Below, in pieces: positions 33,786 through 42,866 of a stretch of 64,000 bases of DNA (positions within the stretch are counted from its first letter, which is position 1; each line of letters opens with the position of its first letter). Both the position numbers and the translations under genes were made by a program. A model generated the notes under the pieces. It saw only the letters and a program-made list of their open reading frames with translations, searched no databases and had not been told where the DNA came from. Where the stretch lies: assembly GCA_944372195.1 (NCBI GenBank), contig CALVYK010000004.1, positions 1 to 64,000 of the forward strand, given 5' to 3'. This DNA is from an uncultured Bacilli bacterium (GTDB lineage: Bacteria > Bacillota_I > Bacilli_A > RF39 > UBA660).

Positions 33786-34805
33786 ATGAAAAATATTTTA
33801 AAATTTATTTTGTTCTTAATAATAAGTTTTGCTTTGATTAGTCCTATTAAAGCTGCTACTAATCCTTATGCTCAATCAGGTACTTATGATATTAATTGTA
33901 CTTGGTATGCATGGAAGATGGCTTATGAAAAAGGCAAAGTTGCACTACCCAGTTGGGGAAATGCAAATCAGTGGTATAATGAAGCTAAAAATGATGGTTA
34001 TAAGGTAGGTAAAACACCTAAAGCTAATTCAATTGTGGTATGGAACAATTGGACAAAATATGGTCATGTTGGCTATGTAGAAAAGGTCGCAGGAGAAAGT
34101 ATTTATGTTTGGGATTCAACCGGCCCTTGTCTTGATGAAGAAGATCCGGAATTTATTGAATGTATTGCTAATAGTATAAATCAAGATACTGAAAAAATTT
34201 GTTATCAAAATGCCAAAAGAATTGCATGCGAATATGATGTTAATGATCCTTATTATATTATAACAGGTTTTATATATTTAGATGAAATACCAAAAAAAGA
34301 AAATACATCATCAAATAATACATCTAACAATACATCTAATAAAACCGAGAAGCCTACTGTTGTTACAAAATCAAATAATAACAATTTAAGTAATATTGAA
34401 TTAAGTGTGGGAAATTTAACCTTTGATAAAAACATTTTAGAATATAATGTCGAAGTTTTAAATGATTTAGATACAATAACAATAAATGCAACTAAAGAAG
34501 ATGAAAAATCAACTATTGAAGGAACTGGTGAATATGAATTAAATGTCGGTTTAAATGAATTTAAATTAATTGTGACAGCCGAAGATAATAGTAAGAAAGA
34601 ATATGTTATTAATATAACAAGAAAAGAACCAGAAATAATGGATGAAATTGAAGAAGGTAAACAAGAAAATATTGTAGAGAATGTCGAAGAAGTTAATGAA
34701 AATAATAGCAAAATAGACATTTATGCAATAGTTATTCCTACAATTGCTGTTTTGGTAATTATTTTAATATTTGTTTTAAAAAAGAGATTAGGTAAAAATG
34801 AATAA
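33786..34805 (+). CDS. Secreted, membrane-anchored CHAP domain protein
   Basis: A 339-aa protein: signal peptide (1-23), a CHAP amidase/endopeptidase domain (about 25-170) with Cys38 in NCTWYAW and His94 in YGHVGYVEK, an Asn/Ser/Thr linker, a cadherin-like beta-sandwich domain (about 200-285; LSNIELSVGNLTFDKN) and an acidic linker, then a C-terminal transmembrane helix with a KKR stop-transfer. It probably cleaves peptidoglycan stem or bridge peptides at the cell surface. Its stop overlaps the next gene by 8 bp. Confidence 0.9.
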   Translation: MKNILKFILFLIISFALISPIKAATNPYAQSGTYDINCTWYAWKMAYEKGKVALPSWGNANQWYNEAKNDGYKVGKTPKANSIVVWNNWTKYGHVGYVEKVAGESIYVWDSTGPCLDEEDPEFIECIANSINQDTEKICYQNAKRIACEYDVNDPYYIITGFIYLDEIPKKENTSSNNTSNNTSNKTEKPTVVTKSNNNNLSNIELSVGNLTFDKNILEYNVEVLNDLDTITINATKEDEKSTIEGTGEYELNVGLNEFKLIVTAEDNSKKEYVINITRKEPEIMDEIEEGKQENIVENVEEVNENNSKIDIYAIVIPTIAVLVIILIFVLKKRLGKNE

Positions 34806-35799
34806 AAAGTTTAGATTAATTTATAAACTGATAATTGAATTAATTTTTATAATAATGTTGTTTTACACTTTTTTAAGAAATAATATTTTGATTAATTTAC
34901 TATTTTTACCTTTTATAATTTGTATAGCTGGTAGTTTTGTAAAAATAATATTTTTATTAAAAGGTGAAAATGTGAATAATAGTATTCTTGGAAAAATATC
35001 TATTGTTGGCTATTTCTCTTTTGTATTTCTATTTTTAATAATATGGGCAGTTTTATCTATATTAAGTAAAGATTATTTCTTAATAATTTTATCTATTCCA
35101 TTTTGGTTAATTTGTGTTTTTTCTGTAAAAAAAAGATTGTTTGAAAAAGATGTAAAAATATTTAAAAATATTAATTTTAAACAAATGTTTCCTTATATAT
35201 TTTTGAGTTTGTTTATCTTAATTGGTATTATTATGTTATATTTTGGAGCAAGTAGTTTATTAAAAAAAGTTATTAAAACAAGTAATTATGTTGACATTGT
35301 TGGTTACTTTGTTGATTATGAAATATATGATAGTGATGAAGATGGAGCAACTTATAAATTGATTTATTCTTATACAATTAATGATAATGAATATACTGTT
35401 TCAACTGATTATGGAACTAGTATAATTCCGAAAGAAGGTAGTACTAGAAATATTAAATATAATCCAAATGATCCTAGCCAAGCAATTATAGCTGGTGGTA
35501 GTAGAGAAATTATATTATTATTGATTGGATTTATGTTTACAATGATTCCGTTTATTATGATTATAAATATATCGCCTAAAATAAAAGAAAAAGTAGTTAA
35601 TTTAAACTTTAATTTAACAAATTTATTAATAGGTATTATATTTTTAATGATTGGTCTTATGGCTTTATATATGATGACTGGTACATTGTCAATTATAAAA
35701 ATATATAAATCATTTAGTTTAAACTATTTAATACCATATTTAATTTTAATAATATTTATTATAGTTGGCATTATATTAATTAAAAAAAGTTTTAAATGA
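34798..35799 (+). CDS. Membrane protein with DUF3592-like domain
   Basis: A 333-aa protein with about eight hydrophobic segments. Between membrane segments (residues ~158-238) is an extracytoplasmic DUF3592-type insert: VDIVGYFVDYEIYDSDEDGATYKLIYSYTINDNEYTV, then YNPNDPSQAIIAGG. Function of the family is unknown. It overlaps the CHAP gene and probably shares its transcript, so a cell-surface role is plausible. Confidence 0.75.
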   Translation: MNKKFRLIYKLIIELIFIIMLFYTFLRNNILINLLFLPFIICIAGSFVKIIFLLKGENVNNSILGKISIVGYFSFVFLFLIIWAVLSILSKDYFLIILSIPFWLICVFSVKKRLFEKDVKIFKNINFKQMFPYIFLSLFILIGIIMLYFGASSLLKKVIKTSNYVDIVGYFVDYEIYDSDEDGATYKLIYSYTINDNEYTVSTDYGTSIIPKEGSTRNIKYNPNDPSQAIIAGGSREIILLLIGFMFTMIPFIMIINISPKIKEKVVNLNFNLTNLLIGIIFLMIGLMALYMMTGTLSIIKIYKSFSLNYLIPYLILIIFIIVGIILIKKSFK

Positions 35800-36097
35800 A
35801 CAATATGAAAAATATAAATCTATATCTACTAAAATAAATGAATTTTATCCGGGTGAACCTCATGAAACAAATGCAATTAATAAAGCTTTAACATGGTATG
35901 GTGTTGAAATGAAAACACTTATGGATAACAGTTCTTCTAAAATTGCTGAATTATTGCTTCAAGTAACTAATATGGGAATTATTGAAGGTAGAAAATTATT
36001 AAATCATAAGGAAACTGATGAAAAAGTTCACAAATTAATTCAAGAATATGTCGATATGCAAGAAGAGATGATCGAAAAATTAAAGCAATTTTTATAG
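35780..36097 (+). pseudogene. Start-less C-terminal gene fragment
   Basis: A frame opens after a TAA at 35777-35779 and reads on to 36097, giving a coherent helical, charged sequence (for example INEFYPGEPHETNAINKALT, then TNMGIIEGRKLLNHKETDEK). There is no ATG, GTG or TTG until Met at 35909, and that Met has no Shine-Dalgarno. The likely history is deletion of the 5' part of a gene. A 62-aa product from 35909 remains possible. Confidence 0.5.
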
Positions 36098-36140
36098 AAT
36101 AAGTTTATATTAAAAGTAATAAAATAATAATGGTGATATA

Positions 36141-36596
36141 ATGAAAATTAATTTTAAATCATTATTATTATGTATCGTTATTACTTTTTTTATTGGTAGT
36201 TTTTTTGCTCTATTTATTAATAGTAATTCATATGTTGATTTAAATAAAGCAATTGATGTTCCAGGTTATATTTTTCCAATTGTTTGGATTATTTTATATC
36301 TAATAATGGGAATATCATTATATATTATTTATGAAAGTTTTGGTTATAATAAAAAAGATGCTATAAAAACTTATTTTTTACAATTATTAGTTAATTCTTT
36401 TTGGACTTTAATATTTTTTGGATTTAAATTATATTTATTTGGTTTTATTTGGATTTTATTATTAATAGTATTAGTTATTATGATGATTATTAAATTTTAT
36501 AATATTAATAAATTTGCTGGATTGATGAATATTCCATATTTATTTTGGTTATTTTTTGCTGCTTTTTTAAATTTATCTATTGTTATTTTAAATTAG
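36141..36596 (+). CDS. TspO/MBR family membrane protein
   Basis: A 151-aa five-helix membrane protein of the TspO/peripheral benzodiazepine receptor family. Markers are FPIVWIILYLIMGISLYIIY and QLLVNSFWTLIFFGF followed by the paired C-terminal helices with NIPYLFWLFFAAFLN. TspO proteins bind porphyrins and have stress-related roles. GGTGATAT precedes the ATG. It stands alone. Confidence 0.88.
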   Translation: MKINFKSLLLCIVITFFIGSFFALFINSNSYVDLNKAIDVPGYIFPIVWIILYLIMGISLYIIYESFGYNKKDAIKTYFLQLLVNSFWTLIFFGFKLYLFGFIWILLLIVLVIMMIIKFYNINKFAGLMNIPYLFWLFFAAFLNLSIVILN

Positions 36597-36672
36597 AAAT
36601 TATTGTAAATCATAAATGATTAAATTAAGCTAATAATATAAATGTAGTCTATGTTAGAAAAGGAGATGTCTG

Positions 36673-37635
36673 ATGTTTAAAAAAGCACTTCTTTTCCTTC
36701 TTCTATTTGTTCCTTCTATTGCTTTAGCTTATTCAGACTACGTTTATGTTGGTGGTGAAAACATCGGTATTGAATTAAAAGCAGATGGTGTTTTAATAGT
36801 CGGTTTTTACAAAGTAAATGATTCTTATATTGCTAGTGATGCTGGATTACAAATTGGTGATAGAATAGTTTCAGTTAACAATCAAAAAATCAATTCTATT
36901 TATGATTTAACTAATCAAATTAAAGCAAGTAATGGTAATATAAATGTTACTTATGTAAGAGATAATCAAACTAAAACAACAGCTTTAACTTTGCCAAAAG
37001 AAAACAATACCTACAAAACAGGTATTTATGTAAAAGATAGTATTACAGGTATTGGGACATTGACTTATGTTGATCCAAATACAAAATTGTTTGGAGCATT
37101 AGGACACGAAATAATCGATAGTAGAACTGGTCAAATTTTAGATATTTCTGGTGGCAGTATTTATGATTCAACTGTTACAGGTATTGAACCAAGTTCTAAT
37201 GGAACACCTGGCGAAAAGAATGCTCAAATAAATACAGAAAATATCAATGGCACAATATTTGAAAATACTATAAAAGGTATATTTGGCAATTATACAAGCA
37301 ATTTCGATGATTCAAAACTTTATAAAGTTGCTAAGCCTGATGAAATAAAAAAAGGTAGTGCTAAAATTTTAACTGTTTTAGAAGATGATGTAGTAAAAGA
37401 ATATGAAATTGAAATTACTAAAATAAGTAAAAATCAAGATACTAAAAACATATCATTTAAGATAACAGATTCTGAATTACTTCAAAAAACAAATGGTATA
37501 GTGCAGGGGATGAGTGGTTCACCTATTATTCAGGATGACTACATAATAGGTGCGGTTACCCATGTCGTTGTTGATAATCCACATAAAGGTTATGGTATAT
37601 TTATTACTAGTATGTTAGAAGAAGGAGAAAACTAA
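36673..37635 (+). CDS. SpoIVB-like S55 serine protease with PDZ domain
   Basis: A 320-aa secreted or anchored protease: signal peptide (1-20), a PDZ domain (about 25-115; LQIGDRIVSVNNQKI), then an S55 protease domain with GIGTLTYVDPNTKLFGALGHEIIDS (catalytic His in GH) and the nucleophile Ser in MSGSPIIQDD. In Bacillus, SpoIVB starts sigma-K activation during sporulation. No SpoIVFB, SpoIVFA or sigma-K gene is nearby, so the role here is unclear and perhaps vegetative. Confidence 0.9.
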   Translation: MFKKALLFLLLFVPSIALAYSDYVYVGGENIGIELKADGVLIVGFYKVNDSYIASDAGLQIGDRIVSVNNQKINSIYDLTNQIKASNGNINVTYVRDNQTKTTALTLPKENNTYKTGIYVKDSITGIGTLTYVDPNTKLFGALGHEIIDSRTGQILDISGGSIYDSTVTGIEPSSNGTPGEKNAQINTENINGTIFENTIKGIFGNYTSNFDDSKLYKVAKPDEIKKGSAKILTVLEDDVVKEYEIEITKISKNQDTKNISFKITDSELLQKTNGIVQGMSGSPIIQDDYIIGAVTHVVVDNPHKGYGIFITSMLEEGEN

Positions 37636-37657
37636 GAGGATATTTCCTCTTTTTTTA
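37635..37657 (+). terminator. Terminator of the SpoIVB-like gene
   Basis: AGAGGA (37635-37640), TATT loop, TCCTCT (37645-37650), seven T. It overlaps the last base of the stop codon. Confidence 0.9.
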
Positions 37658-37757
37658 TTATAAATAATTAAATAACTTGATTTTTTTTAAAATATAGGTT
37701 ATAAATATTTATATATAATTTTTAGTTTTTGTACTAAAATATAAGGAGAATTTAATT

Positions 37758-38084
37758 ATGGATATAAAAGAATTTTATGGCATTGGTATTATAGAAGTTT
37801 TTTGGAGATATGATGAATTTACTGAAGATTGGAAAAAAGCTTTTATAGAAATATATATTCCAAAAAATGAAGGATTTAATTATGGAGAGCAATATTGTAT
37901 TAAATATTCTTTTTTAAATAATAATATTGTTGTTAATGAGGAAATATTTGAATCATCAAAATTAAATTTATCTTATAAAAAAATAAATGAAAATTTATAT
38001 GATGTTTATATTTTATGTGAAAAACACAGATTTAATAAAGCTCAATTATTATATTTAATAGATATTATAAATAAGAAAAATTAA
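37758..38084 (+). CDS. Hypothetical 108-aa protein
   Basis: A soluble, acidic-to-neutral 108-aa protein that I cannot assign. It is aromatic-rich (FYGIGIIEVFWRYDEF) with predicted mixed beta and helical structure and two cysteines. AAGGAG precedes the ATG with good spacing, so it is likely expressed. It is monocistronic between terminators. Confidence 0.6.
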   Translation: MDIKEFYGIGIIEVFWRYDEFTEDWKKAFIEIYIPKNEGFNYGEQYCIKYSFLNNNIVVNEEIFESSKLNLSYKKINENLYDVYILCEKHRFNKAQLLYLIDIINKKN

Positions 38085-38238
38085 TAATATTTTTCATTAT
38101 GTTATAATAAGATTGTAGAGATTTTATAAAAAAATAAAATAAGAAATATAATAATGTCAGAACTGGTTGGAAAATAATTAAAATATTGAATTTGTGCTTA
38201 TGAAAAAAATATATAAGTGAAGAAAAACACAATAAATT
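38085..38238. other. AT-rich intergenic stretch without a supported gene
   Basis: The 154 bp after the 108-aa gene contain short stop-rich frames only. No convincing ribosome site, hairpin or promoter pair was found before the bidirectional terminator at 38239. Confidence 0.5.
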
Positions 38239-38261
38239 AAAAAGAGGATTATCCTCTTTTT
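38239..38261. terminator. Palindromic bidirectional terminator
   Basis: AAAAAGAGGAT and ATCCTCTTTTT form an 11-bp perfect stem around a single T. It terminates the minus-strand 29-aa gene and possibly transcripts from the plus strand. Confidence 0.85.
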
Positions 38262-38349
38262 AAATTAATACTAATGATGCTAATGTTGATATTACCATAA
38301 TTGCTAACATAACAATAGCCATTACTTTTCCTATTTTCTCGTTTTTCAA
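38260..38349 (-). CDS. 29-aa single-pass membrane peptide (DUF4044-like)
   Basis: A minus-strand TTG start with AGGTG seven bases upstream and a TATAAT -10 (near 38367) gives a 29-residue peptide with a KNEKIGK start and a membrane helix (MAIVMLAIMVISTLASLVLI). The pattern K-x-MA-x-x-ML-x-x-M-x-x-ST recalls the small DUF4044 proteins of Firmicutes. It ends in a palindromic terminator. It is divergent from the SpoIIM-like gene. Function is unknown. Confidence 0.65.
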   Translation of the reverse strand: MKNEKIGKVMAIVMLAIMVISTLASLVLI

Positions 38350-38435
38350 TTTAATCACCTTAGTTAATTATACTATATTTTTTAAAAAAAAGGAATATTT
38401 TTATTTAATTTTAATATCTTTAATTAGGTGAAAAT

Positions 38436-39047
38436 ATGGACAAACTAAAAATAAAAATAAATAAAAAAATATTCGTATTCTTATTTGTATTAATGTTAAT
38501 TGGAATAATTGCTGGATCTATTTTTACAACAATTTTAAATAATTCTGATAAAGAATTGGTAATTAATCATTTAAACAATTTTATTGATAATATAAATAAT
38601 GATAAATTAGATTATTTATTTGCTTTAAAAAACAATTTAATTACCAATATCAGCTATGTAATATTAATATGGTTATTAGGTATATCAGTTATTGGATTAC
38701 CTATTATAATTATTATGTTTTTTACAAAATGTTTTATTTTAGGTTTTAGTGTAGGATCTGTTTTAACAACTTTTAAATTAAAAGGAATATTAGTAAGTTT
38801 AGTATATGTTTTTCCAGGTCAAGTGATTAGCTTATTATTTTTGTTATTACTAATGATGTATTCGATGAGTTTTACTTTTAAATTGATATATGCAATATTA
38901 AAAAAGAAATCAATTGATTTTAAACTGATTATGAATAAATATTTTAAAATTTTATTAATTGTTTTAGTAGTTATTATATTAATGAGTTTATACGACACTT
39001 ATTTAATGCTAAGATTAATAAAACTTTTAATTCCTTTCATTATGTGA
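38436..39047 (+). CDS. SpoIIM-like (stage II sporulation protein M) membrane protein
   Basis: A 203-aa protein with about five membrane segments and the SpoIIM-domain pattern: an N-terminal helix with GIIAGSIFTTIL, then NLITNISYVILIWLLGISVIG and FTKCFILGFSVG, with VFPGQVISL. In sporulating Bacillota, SpoIIM is a scaffold of the peptidoglycan-hydrolase complex in engulfment. SpoIID and SpoIIP are not in the window. AGGTGA precedes the ATG. Confidence 0.82.
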   Translation: MDKLKIKINKKIFVFLFVLMLIGIIAGSIFTTILNNSDKELVINHLNNFIDNINNDKLDYLFALKNNLITNISYVILIWLLGISVIGLPIIIIMFFTKCFILGFSVGSVLTTFKLKGILVSLVYVFPGQVISLLFLLLLMMYSMSFTFKLIYAILKKKSIDFKLIMNKYFKILLIVLVVIILMSLYDTYLMLRLIKLLIPFIM

Positions 39048-39070
39048 TATAATGTTTTCGGTGAAGACGT

Positions 39071-40171
39071 ATGAAAAAAGTTGTAGTTGGTATGTCAGGC
39101 GGTGTTGATAGTAGTGTAGCTGCTATTTTACTTAAAGAACAAGGCTATGAAGTAATAGGATTATTTATGCGTAATTGGGATGCTTCTTTAAATAATGATA
39201 TTTTAGGTAATCCAACATTAAATAATAATATTTGTCCCCAAGAACAAGATTATAATGATGCTATAGAAGTTTGTAAAAAAATAGGTATTCCATTACATAG
39301 AGTAGATTTTGTTAAAGAATATTGGGATTATGTATTTACTTATTTTTTAGATGAATTAAAAAAAGGAAGAACTCCTAATCCTGACATAATGTGTAATAAA
39401 TATATTAAATTTGATATGTTCGCTAAAGAAGCAATTAAATTAGGTGCTGATTATATTGCTACTGGTCATTATGCTAGAATGGTTGATGGCAAATTATTAA
39501 GAGGAGTGGACGATAATAAAGATCAAACTTATTTTTTATCTCAAGTATCTAAAGAACAATTAAAAAATGTATTATTTCCTGTTGGACATTTAAATAAAAA
39601 AGAAGTAAGAGAAATAGCTAATAAATATGATTTGATTACAGCAAATAAAAAAGATTCAACTGGTATTTGTTTTATTGGTGAAAGAAATATTACTAAATTT
39701 TTGGAAAACTATTTACCTAATACTCCAGGTGATATTGTTAATATTGAAAATAATGAAGTTATAGGTAAACACATTGGTTTGATGTATTATACAATTGGTC
39801 AAAGAAGAGGATTAAATATTGGTGGTTATGAAGATAGAATGTTTGTTGTTGGTAAAGATTTAAATAAAAATATTTTATATATATCTTTAGGTAATAGTGA
39901 ATATCTATATAGTGATTCATGTATCGTTACTGATATTAATTGGTTAGGTGATGAAAAAGTTAGTAAATGTACAGCTAAGTTTAGATATCGACAACCTGAT
40001 AATGATGTTGAATTAGAGTTTATTGATGATTATATTTTAGTTAAATATCCTCAAAAAGTTAAATCTGTAACACCAGGTCAAGCATGTGTATTTTATTTAG
40101 GTGAACAATGCTTAGGTGGTGGCATAATTAAAGAAGTAAGGAAAAATAATGAAAAACTTTGGTATCTCTAA
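39071..40171 (+). CDS. mnmA: tRNA-specific 2-thiouridylase MnmA
   Basis: A 366-aa ATP-pyrophosphatase that makes s2U34 in tRNA using persulfide sulfur. The PP-loop is [12 protein letters not shown] at the N-terminus, the first catalytic Cys is in [12 protein letters not shown] and the second in GICFIGER. The C-terminal beta-barrel ends with [20 protein letters not shown] -10-like TATAAT lies just upstream. It is probably supplied by the cysteine desulfurase encoded at 2.9 kb. The stop lies in the terminator stem. Confidence 0.96.
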   Translation: MKKVVVGMSGGVDSSVAAILLKEQGYEVIGLFMRNWDASLNNDILGNPTLNNNICPQEQDYNDAIEVCKKIGIPLHRVDFVKEYWDYVFTYFLDELKKGRTPNPDIMCNKYIKFDMFAKEAIKLGADYIATGHYARMVDGKLLRGVDDNKDQTYFLSQVSKEQLKNVLFPVGHLNKKEVREIANKYDLITANKKDSTGICFIGERNITKFLENYLPNTPGDIVNIENNEVIGKHIGLMYYTIGQRRGLNIGGYEDRMFVVGKDLNKNILYISLGNSEYLYSDSCIVTDINWLGDEKVSKCTAKFRYRQPDNDVELEFIDDYILVKYPQKVKSVTPGQACVFYLGEQCLGGGIIKEVRKNNEKLWYL

Positions 40172-40180
40172 AGTTTTTTT
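40152..40180 (+). terminator. Terminator of mnmA
   Basis: AAAAACTTT (40152-40160) pairs with AAAGTTTTT (40170-40178) with a GGTATCTCT loop, followed by more T. Confidence 0.85.
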
Positions 40181-40249
40181 CATATACTTTTACTTTACGC
40201 TTGACAATTGACAATAATGTGGTAAAATTATTGTAGGAGGGTTAACAAA

Positions 40250-41020
40250 ATGAATAAATTAAACGAATTGTTACATGAACTTGGCATATCTAAAGTCAAA
40301 TTAGCAAAATTTTTAGGAGTATCTAGACAAATGATATACAATTATTTGGAATTAGATAATATCAATAAATGGCCAAAAGATAAGAAAGTATTATTATTAA
40401 ATTTATTAGGAGTAAAATCAGCTGAAGAAATTAATAAAATAAAAATTACTACTGATTATATATATGAAGTAGATGATAGACTTAATTCTTTAGCAAAATC
40501 TAATGATGGAGAAAATAATTTAGCATTAGACGGCTTAGGTAAAAAACAAAAAATATTATTACAAGATATTATAGAATTATTAAAAGAAAAAGTAGAAGAC
40601 GAAAATGATAGTGATGGATATTACACATTATTGTATTTGTATCATTATCTACAATCAATTGATAATTCTAAAGAATTGAAATATATTTTAGGTTATGTAT
40701 CTAAAGCAGCAGGTTTTACAAAACCAATGGAATTTGTTTTTGATGAAGAACAACAATTTACTTTTGAAAGTATTTTATTTTCAGCATTTTCATTGTATAA
40801 CGGTGGTGGAGCTTCTAAAACTAAGTTAGCTGCATCTCACGAAAGATTTGTAGCTCAAATTGAACATAAAATTGAAGAAAAGATGAGTAGAACAATGGAA
40901 TTAAATACTGTTAAAGTACAAGCTTTAAAAGAATTAGGATATACTGAAATAAATGAAAATAATGCTACTGAAGTATTTGAAAAAATAGCCGAAATACAAT
41001 CAAGAAAAGTAACTAATTAA
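40250..41020 (+). CDS. Helix-turn-helix DNA-binding protein, unknown role
   Basis: A 256-aa protein. Residues 1-55 fit a lambda-repressor/XRE-like helix-turn-helix (ISKVKLAKFLGVSRQMIYNY). The rest is a helical region with no assignment, including FVFDEEQQFTFESILFSAF and a long charged helix ending TEVFEKIAEIQSRK. It is preceded by TTGACA, 16 bp, TAAAAT and a GGAGGG ribosome site, so it is well expressed. It may be a regulator with a helical sensor or dimer domain. No target is obvious. Confidence 0.7.
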   Translation: MNKLNELLHELGISKVKLAKFLGVSRQMIYNYLELDNINKWPKDKKVLLLNLLGVKSAEEINKIKITTDYIYEVDDRLNSLAKSNDGENNLALDGLGKKQKILLQDIIELLKEKVEDENDSDGYYTLLYLYHYLQSIDNSKELKYILGYVSKAAGFTKPMEFVFDEEQQFTFESILFSAFSLYNGGGASKTKLAASHERFVAQIEHKIEEKMSRTMELNTVKVQALKELGYTEINENNATEVFEKIAEIQSRKVTN

Positions 41021-41062
41021 GTTGGTGATGTGTATGAAAAAAAGTAATATAATATAAATTTA

Positions 41063-41091
41063 AGAGCAATAGGTTTATTGTCTCTTTTTTT
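41063..41091 (+). terminator. Rho-independent terminator
   Basis: AGAG-C-AATA pairs with TATT-G-(T)CTCT around GGTT, followed by a T run. It ends the helix-turn-helix gene unit; a seven-codon frame at 41034-41057 lies in between and is probably not a gene. Confidence 0.8.
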
Positions 41092-41110
41092 GTGGATAGG
41101 AGTATTTTAA

Positions 41111-41506
41111 ATGGATGTAACAAATTTAATGATTAAAAGGTTTAATATAAGAGAATTAGGATATGATTTTATGGGATATTCTTTACAAACAGGAACTGTT
41201 TTGACTTTTCATCATTTAATTATCCCTAATAGATTAGGTGGTCGTAGAACTATGAATAATGGAGCTATTTTATGTGGCGATACAGCACATACATATCTTC
41301 ATTTAATTGAACTATTAAATCAACACATTTTTAATTTAATAACTAGTGAAATGATTGATATGAATGTAAAAAGAGAATTAAATATTTATAATTTAAAAAG
41401 AATTAATGAAATTTTATGTGAATTTGAAAATTTATATTGTGATAAAAGAAATTCTAAAGATGAACCTTTTATAAAAGAAAAATATAAAGAAAGGATATTT
41501 ACATAA
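41111..41506 (+). CDS. HNH-nuclease-like small protein
   Basis: A 131-aa protein with an HNH-like core: FHHLIIPNRLGGRRT (His-His), NNGAILC and HTYLHLIE. The spacing His...Asn...His resembles short HNH domains, though the fold is incomplete compared with characterised nucleases. The C-terminal 60 residues are basic and helical. It could bind or cut nucleic acid; this is inference. AGGAG precedes the ATG. Confidence 0.6.
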   Translation: MDVTNLMIKRFNIRELGYDFMGYSLQTGTVLTFHHLIIPNRLGGRRTMNNGAILCGDTAHTYLHLIELLNQHIFNLITSEMIDMNVKRELNIYNLKRINEILCEFENLYCDKRNSKDEPFIKEKYKERIFT

Positions 41507-41507
41507 T

Positions 41508-41592
41508 TTGTAAATTTTAATGTAAAAATATATATAAATTATAAAAGAATATTGAATATATTCTTTTTTTTGATATACTAGAAAATAGTATT
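41508..41592. repeat. Intergenic family element A (terminator plus promoter)
   Basis: It contains TGTAAAAATA, AAGAATATTGA and TTGATATACTAGAAAATAGTA, which match the element at 53819-53903 and in part 45345-45383. The stem AGAATAT/ATATTCT with a T run can terminate the upstream gene, and TTGAAT, 16 bp, TATACT (41574-41579) can start the SGNH gene downstream. Confidence 0.7.
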
Positions 41593-41622
41593 AAATTTTT
41601 AAGGTATTAAGAGGGTAATAAA

Positions 41623-42393
41623 ATGAAGAAAAACATATTAATAAAAATAGTAATTTGTTTAATCATAGCATTAATAATAAGTATCAGTTTGGTGAATGTT
41701 TCTTTTTTTGATTTTAAAAGTGACAAATTTAAAGATACCGAAGAATTTTTAAATAAGGATAATTCTAAAGATATTAATGAAATAAAAGAAGAAATTGAAA
41801 ACAATAATAAACCTCTAGAACCTGTTATTCCTGAGGAGCCAGAAGAAAATTTGGAACCTAAAAAAGCATTTCAAAAATATAAAATATTAATGATTGGTGA
41901 TTCGTTTGTAGAAGGTATGGAAGCTTATGAAGTTTTGTATTCTTCCAATGTTGTTTGGGAACGTGGAAAAAGAATTGATAATATGCAAGATCATTTAAAT
42001 AAAGCAATAACATTTAATCCAAATATATTAATACTTGTATATGGATCTAATGATGTTCAAATGTGGGATTCTAATGTTGATGGATTTATTAATGCTTATG
42101 AAAAAAGCCTAGATAAAATATCTAATTCATTACCAAATACAAAAATATATGTAACTTCTATATTACCTGTTAATGATGTTGCTTTAAAAGAAGATCCTTC
42201 TTTTAAATATATAGATTTATTTAATGATAGATTACAAGAATTATGTGATGAAAAAGGAATATCTTTTTTAGATAGTAGTTATATTTTAAACTTAGAATCT
42301 AATCCTTATAGTAGTGATGGAATTCATCCTAAAGGATTTTTTTATGAAAAATGGGCTTTAGATATATTAGATAAAATAGAGGTAGTAAGATGA
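41623..42393 (+). CDS. Membrane-anchored SGNH/GDSL hydrolase
   Basis: A 256-aa protein with an N-terminal anchor (residues ~3-27), a charged linker with a Pro/Glu stretch, and an SGNH hydrolase domain from residue ~85. Block I is MIGDSFVEGM (Ser nucleophile), an oxyanion block GSNDVQ, and block V SDGIHPKG (Asp and His). It is the first gene of a four-gene operon with DUF4358, MBOAT and DHHW proteins, so it probably adds or removes O-acyl groups on an envelope polymer outside the membrane. Confidence 0.88.
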   Translation: MKKNILIKIVICLIIALIISISLVNVSFFDFKSDKFKDTEEFLNKDNSKDINEIKEEIENNNKPLEPVIPEEPEENLEPKKAFQKYKILMIGDSFVEGMEAYEVLYSSNVVWERGKRIDNMQDHLNKAITFNPNILILVYGSNDVQMWDSNVDGFINAYEKSLDKISNSLPNTKIYVTSILPVNDVALKEDPSFKYIDLFNDRLQELCDEKGISFLDSSYILNLESNPYSSDGIHPKGFFYEKWALDILDKIEVVR

Positions 42394-42851
42394 AAAGAAA
42401 ACAAATAATATTTATTATATTTTTTATAATTATTCTTTTAACTATTCCTTTTATTACTAAAGATAAAAATGTTGAGTTTACAAAAATTAAAGAAGCTATA
42501 AAACCATATATAGATAGTGAAATAATAAAAGAAATAGATTCTAAAACTATTTATACTAATTTTGGTATAAATCCTAATCTATTAGATGATTATATAAGTT
42601 ATGCTCCTATATCATTTATGAATGTTGAAGAAATAACAATTTTTAAAGAAGAAGATAAACAACAAAGAGAAATTTTAATAGATAAAATAAATGATTATAT
42701 AAATAAAAAAATTATTACATTTGAAGGGTATGGACCTACACAAGTAGAATTATTAAAAAATAGTATTGTTAAAACAAAAGGCGATTATGTTTTTTGTATA
42801 ATATTAGAAAATAATGAAGAAATATGGAAAGATATAACTAAATTATTTTAG
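42390..42851 (+). CDS. DUF4358 family lipoprotein-like membrane protein
   Basis: A 153-aa protein with one N-terminal hydrophobic anchor and an extracytoplasmic domain with FTKIKEAIKPYI, FGINPNLLDDYISYAP and YIFxxE-like spacing of the DUF4358 family, commonly encoded next to MBOAT acyltransferases. It overlaps the SGNH stop as ATGA. It is a probable accessory subunit of the envelope acylation system. Confidence 0.75.
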   Translation: MKRKQIIFIIFFIIILLTIPFITKDKNVEFTKIKEAIKPYIDSEIIKEIDSKTIYTNFGINPNLLDDYISYAPISFMNVEEITIFKEEDKQQREILIDKINDYINKKIITFEGYGPTQVELLKNSIVKTKGDYVFCIILENNEEIWKDITKLF

Positions 42852-42866
42852 AAAGAAGGAATTATT

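Noticed and set aside
41034-41057. Seven-codon ORF with a GGTGATG ribosome site after the helix-turn-helix gene
   Set aside because: Too short and without hydrophobic or conserved content; likely chance.
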